NCBI GenBank assembly: GCA_011033025.1
Contig: WFMF01000031.1
Coordinates: 310,001-374,000, forward strand
Length of the DNA: 64,000 nt
Origin: Beroe forskalii
Taxonomy: Eukaryota; Ctenophora; Nuda; Beroida; Beroidae
Reading direction: 5' to 3'
Shown here: positions 61,601 to 64,000 of the stretch, in pieces
How positions within the stretch are numbered: position 1 is the stretch's first letter
Layout: every line of letters starts with the position of its first letter
The notes under the pieces: model-generated
Databases searched by the model: none
What the model was told of the DNA's origin: nothing
What the model saw: only the letters and a program-made list of their open reading frames with translations
Program-made: the position numbers and the translations under genes

Positions 61601-64000
61601 TATGCCTTGACACCAGTGTCAGCGTATGCCTTGACACTAGTGTCAGCGTATGCCTTGACACCAGTGTCAGCGTATGCCTTGACACCAGTGTCAACGTTTG
61701 CCTTGACACCAGTGTCAGCGTATGCCTTGACACCAGTGTCAGCGTATGCCTTGACATCAGTGTCAGCGTATGCCTTGACACCAGTGTCAGCGTATGTCTT
61801 GACACCAGTGTCAGCTTATGCCTTGACACCAGTGTCAGCGTATGCCTTGACACCAGTGTCAGCGTATGCCTTGACACCAGTGTCAGCGTATGCCTTGACA
61901 TCAGTGTCAATGTATGCCTTGACACCGGTGTCAGCGTATGCCTTGACACCAGTGTCAGCGTATGCCTTGACACTGGTGTCAGCGTATGCCTTGACACTGG
62001 TGTCAGCGTATGCCTTGACACCAGTGTCAGCGTATGCCTTGACACCAGTGTCAGCGTATGCCTTGACATCAGTGTCAGCGTATGTCTTGACACCAGTGTC
62101 AGCGTATGTCTTGACATCAGTGTCAGCGTATGCCTTGACACCAGTGTCAGCGTATGCCTTGACATCAGTGTCAGCATATGCCTTGACACCAGTGTCAGCG
62201 TATGCCTTGACATCAGTGTCAGCGTATGCCTTGACACCAGTGTCAGCGTATGCCTTGACACCAGTGTCAGCATATGTTTTGACATCAGTGTCAGCTTATG
62301 CCATGACGCCAGTGTCAGCGTATGCCTTGACACCAGTTTCAGCGTATGCCTTGACATCAGTGTCATTGTATGCCTTGACACCGGTATGAACGTTGCCTTT
62401 ACACCAGTGTCAGCTTATGCCTTGACACCAGTGTCATCGTATGCCTTGACATCAGTGTCAGCGTATGCCTTGACACCAGTGTCAGCGTATGCCTTGACAC
62501 CAGTGTCAGCGTATGCCTTGACACCAGTGTCAGCGAATGCTTTGACACCAGTGTCAGCGTATGCCTTGACATCAGTGTCAGCGTATGTCTTGACATCAGT
62601 GTCAGCTCATGCCTTGACACCAGTGTCAGCGTATGCCTTGACACCAGTTTCAGCGTATGCCTTGACATCAGTGTCAGCGTATGCCTTGACACCAGTGTCA
62701 GCGTTTGCCTTGACACCAGTGTCAGCGTATGCCTTGACACCAGTTTCCAGTGTCAGCACCAGTGTATGCCTTGACACCAGTGTCAGCGTATGCCTTGACA
62801 TCAGTGTCAGCGTATGCTTTGACACCAGTGTCAGCGTATGCCTTGACACCAGTGTCAGCGTATGCCTTGACACCAGTGTCAGCGTATGCCTTGACACCAG
62901 TGTCAGCGTATGCCTTGACATCAGTGTCAGCGTATGCCTTGACACCAGTGTCAGCGTATGCCTTGACATCAGTGTCAGCGTATGCCTTGACACCAGTGTC
63001 AGCGTATGTCTTGACATCAGTGTCAGCGTATGCCTTGACACCAGTGTCAGCGTATGCCTTGACACCAGTGTCAGCGTATGCCTTGACATCAGTTTCAGCG
63101 TATGTTTTGACACCAGTGTCAGCGTATGTCTTGACATCAGTGTCAGCGTATGTCTTGACACCAGTGTCAGCGTATGTCTTGACATCAGTGTCAGCGTATG
63201 CCTTGACACCAGTGTCAGCGTATGCCTTGACACCAGTGTCAGCGTATGCCTTGACACCAGTGTCAGCGTATGCCTTGACACCAGTGTCAGCGTATGCCTT
63301 GACACCAGTGTCAGCGTATGCCTTGACACCAGTGTCAGCGTATGCCTTGACACCAGTGTCAGCGTATGCCTTGACATCAGTGTCAGCGTATGTCTTGAAA
63401 CCAGTGTCAGCGTATGCCTTGACACCAGTGTCAGCGTATGCCTTGACACCAGTTTCAGCGTATGCCTTGACATCAGTGTCATTGTATGCCTTGACACCGG
63501 TATCAACGTTTGCCTTTACAGCAGTGTCAGAGTATGCCTTGACACTGGTGTCAACGTATGCCTTGACACCAGTGTCAGCGTATGCCTTGACACCAGTGTC
63601 CGCTTTTCCCTTGAAACCAGTGTCAGCGTATGCCTTGACATCAGTGTCAGCGTATGTCTTGACACCAGTGTCGGCATATGTCTTGACATCAGTATCAGCT
63701 AATGCCTTGACACCAGTGTCAGCGTATGCCTTGACATTAGTCTCAGCATATGCCTTGACACCAGTGTCAGCGAATGTCTTGACATCAGTGTCAGCGTATT
63801 CCTTGACACCAGTGTCAGCGTATTCCTTGACACCAGTGTCGGCTTATCCCTTGAAGCCAGTATCAGCGTATGCCTTGACACCAGTGTCAGCGTATGCCTT
63901 GACACCAGTGTCAGCATATGACATCAGTGTCATTGTATGCCTTGACACCGGTAAGAAAGTTTTTACAAGGCACTATGCCTTGACACCAGGTCATTGTAAG
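58606..64000. repeat. 24-bp satellite array, >5 kb, in the SEC14L1-like intron, open at the window end
   Basis: From about 58725 to 63950 the unit cagcgtatgccttgacacca plus gtgt repeats more than 200 times, with variant t/c at one site (acatca or acacca). It starts after a few longer units holding tttacaaggcactgctttg and gatggtttttacagcgtatg near 58685, 58905 and 59050, a word that recurs at 63960. Four of six frames are open because the 24-bp unit is a multiple of three and lacks stops in them, so the very long reading frames here are a by-product. Each unit contains the near-palindrome tgacaccagtgtca. Confidence 0.95.

Noticed and set aside
59074-63702. Very long open frames (up to about 1150 codons) of eight-residue repeats such as SVCLDTSV or AYALTPVS
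   Set aside because: The 24-bp unit is divisible by three, so four of six frames stay open on both strands without selection; the region lies after a GT donor in an intron, and there is no start context or non-repetitive domain.
58606-64000. CRISPR array
   Set aside because: Units are contiguous 24-mers without unique spacers, in an animal genome.

Overview
The window is eukaryotic and almost certainly from an invertebrate animal. It is AT-rich, its genes are split by many small GT-AG introns, and the proteins read as clear animal orthologues. Several (TTC6-like, ANKEF1-like) belong to families typical of ciliated animals. I cannot name the phylum from the sequence. All exon models are hand-built from reading frame, splice-site phase and similarity to known families; no alignment or database search was run.

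Layout. (1) 0.9-2.9 kb, + strand: C-terminal part of an NADH-cytochrome b5 reductase (CYB5R3-like); its 5' exons lie outside the window. (2) 5.0-18.2 kb, - strand: complete 26-exon TTI1, the TELO2-TTI1-TTI2 cochaperone subunit, with a 3.6-kb inverted-repeat element in one intron. (3) 20.5-24.7 kb, - strand: complete HID1 with an N-myristoylation start and a 1.26-kb terminal-inverted-repeat transposon in an intron. (4) 26.7-33.6 kb, - strand: a 500-residue GLUT/SLC2A sugar transporter. (5) 36.9 to about 53 kb, - strand: a TPR protein resembling TTC6, 5' end unresolved. Its introns host three other genes: a short secreted orphan protein (+ strand, 42.0-43.1 kb), an ANKEF1-like ankyrin/EF-hand gene (46.6-49.1 kb) and a secreted nucleoredoxin-like protein (50.7-51.4 kb). 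(6) 52.2-54.4 kb: sequence that looks poorly polished. (7) 55.0-55.8 kb: a decayed non-LTR retrotransposon. (8) 58.2-58.6 kb, + strand: two exons of a SEC14L1-like PRELI domain, followed by more than 5 kb of 24-bp satellite running off the window end.

The unusual theme is tandem duplication at exon-intron junctions. In several genes an intron begins or ends with a tandem array whose unit is a copy of the neighbouring splice site plus exon edge: a 25-bp 5' splice-site array (about 17 copies) and a 75-bp 3' splice-site array (6 copies) in the sugar transporter, and smaller cases in TTI1 and the ANKEF1-like gene. Many introns are also bounded by direct repeats of 7-13 bp spanning the splice junctions, and several junctions that the protein frame fixes precisely lack GT or AG. 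Together this looks like intron birth and growth by tandem duplication, caught at different ages.

The genes do not form an operon or pathway. They are ordinary housekeeping, trafficking, transport and cilium-associated genes, mostly on the minus strand, interrupted by repeats.
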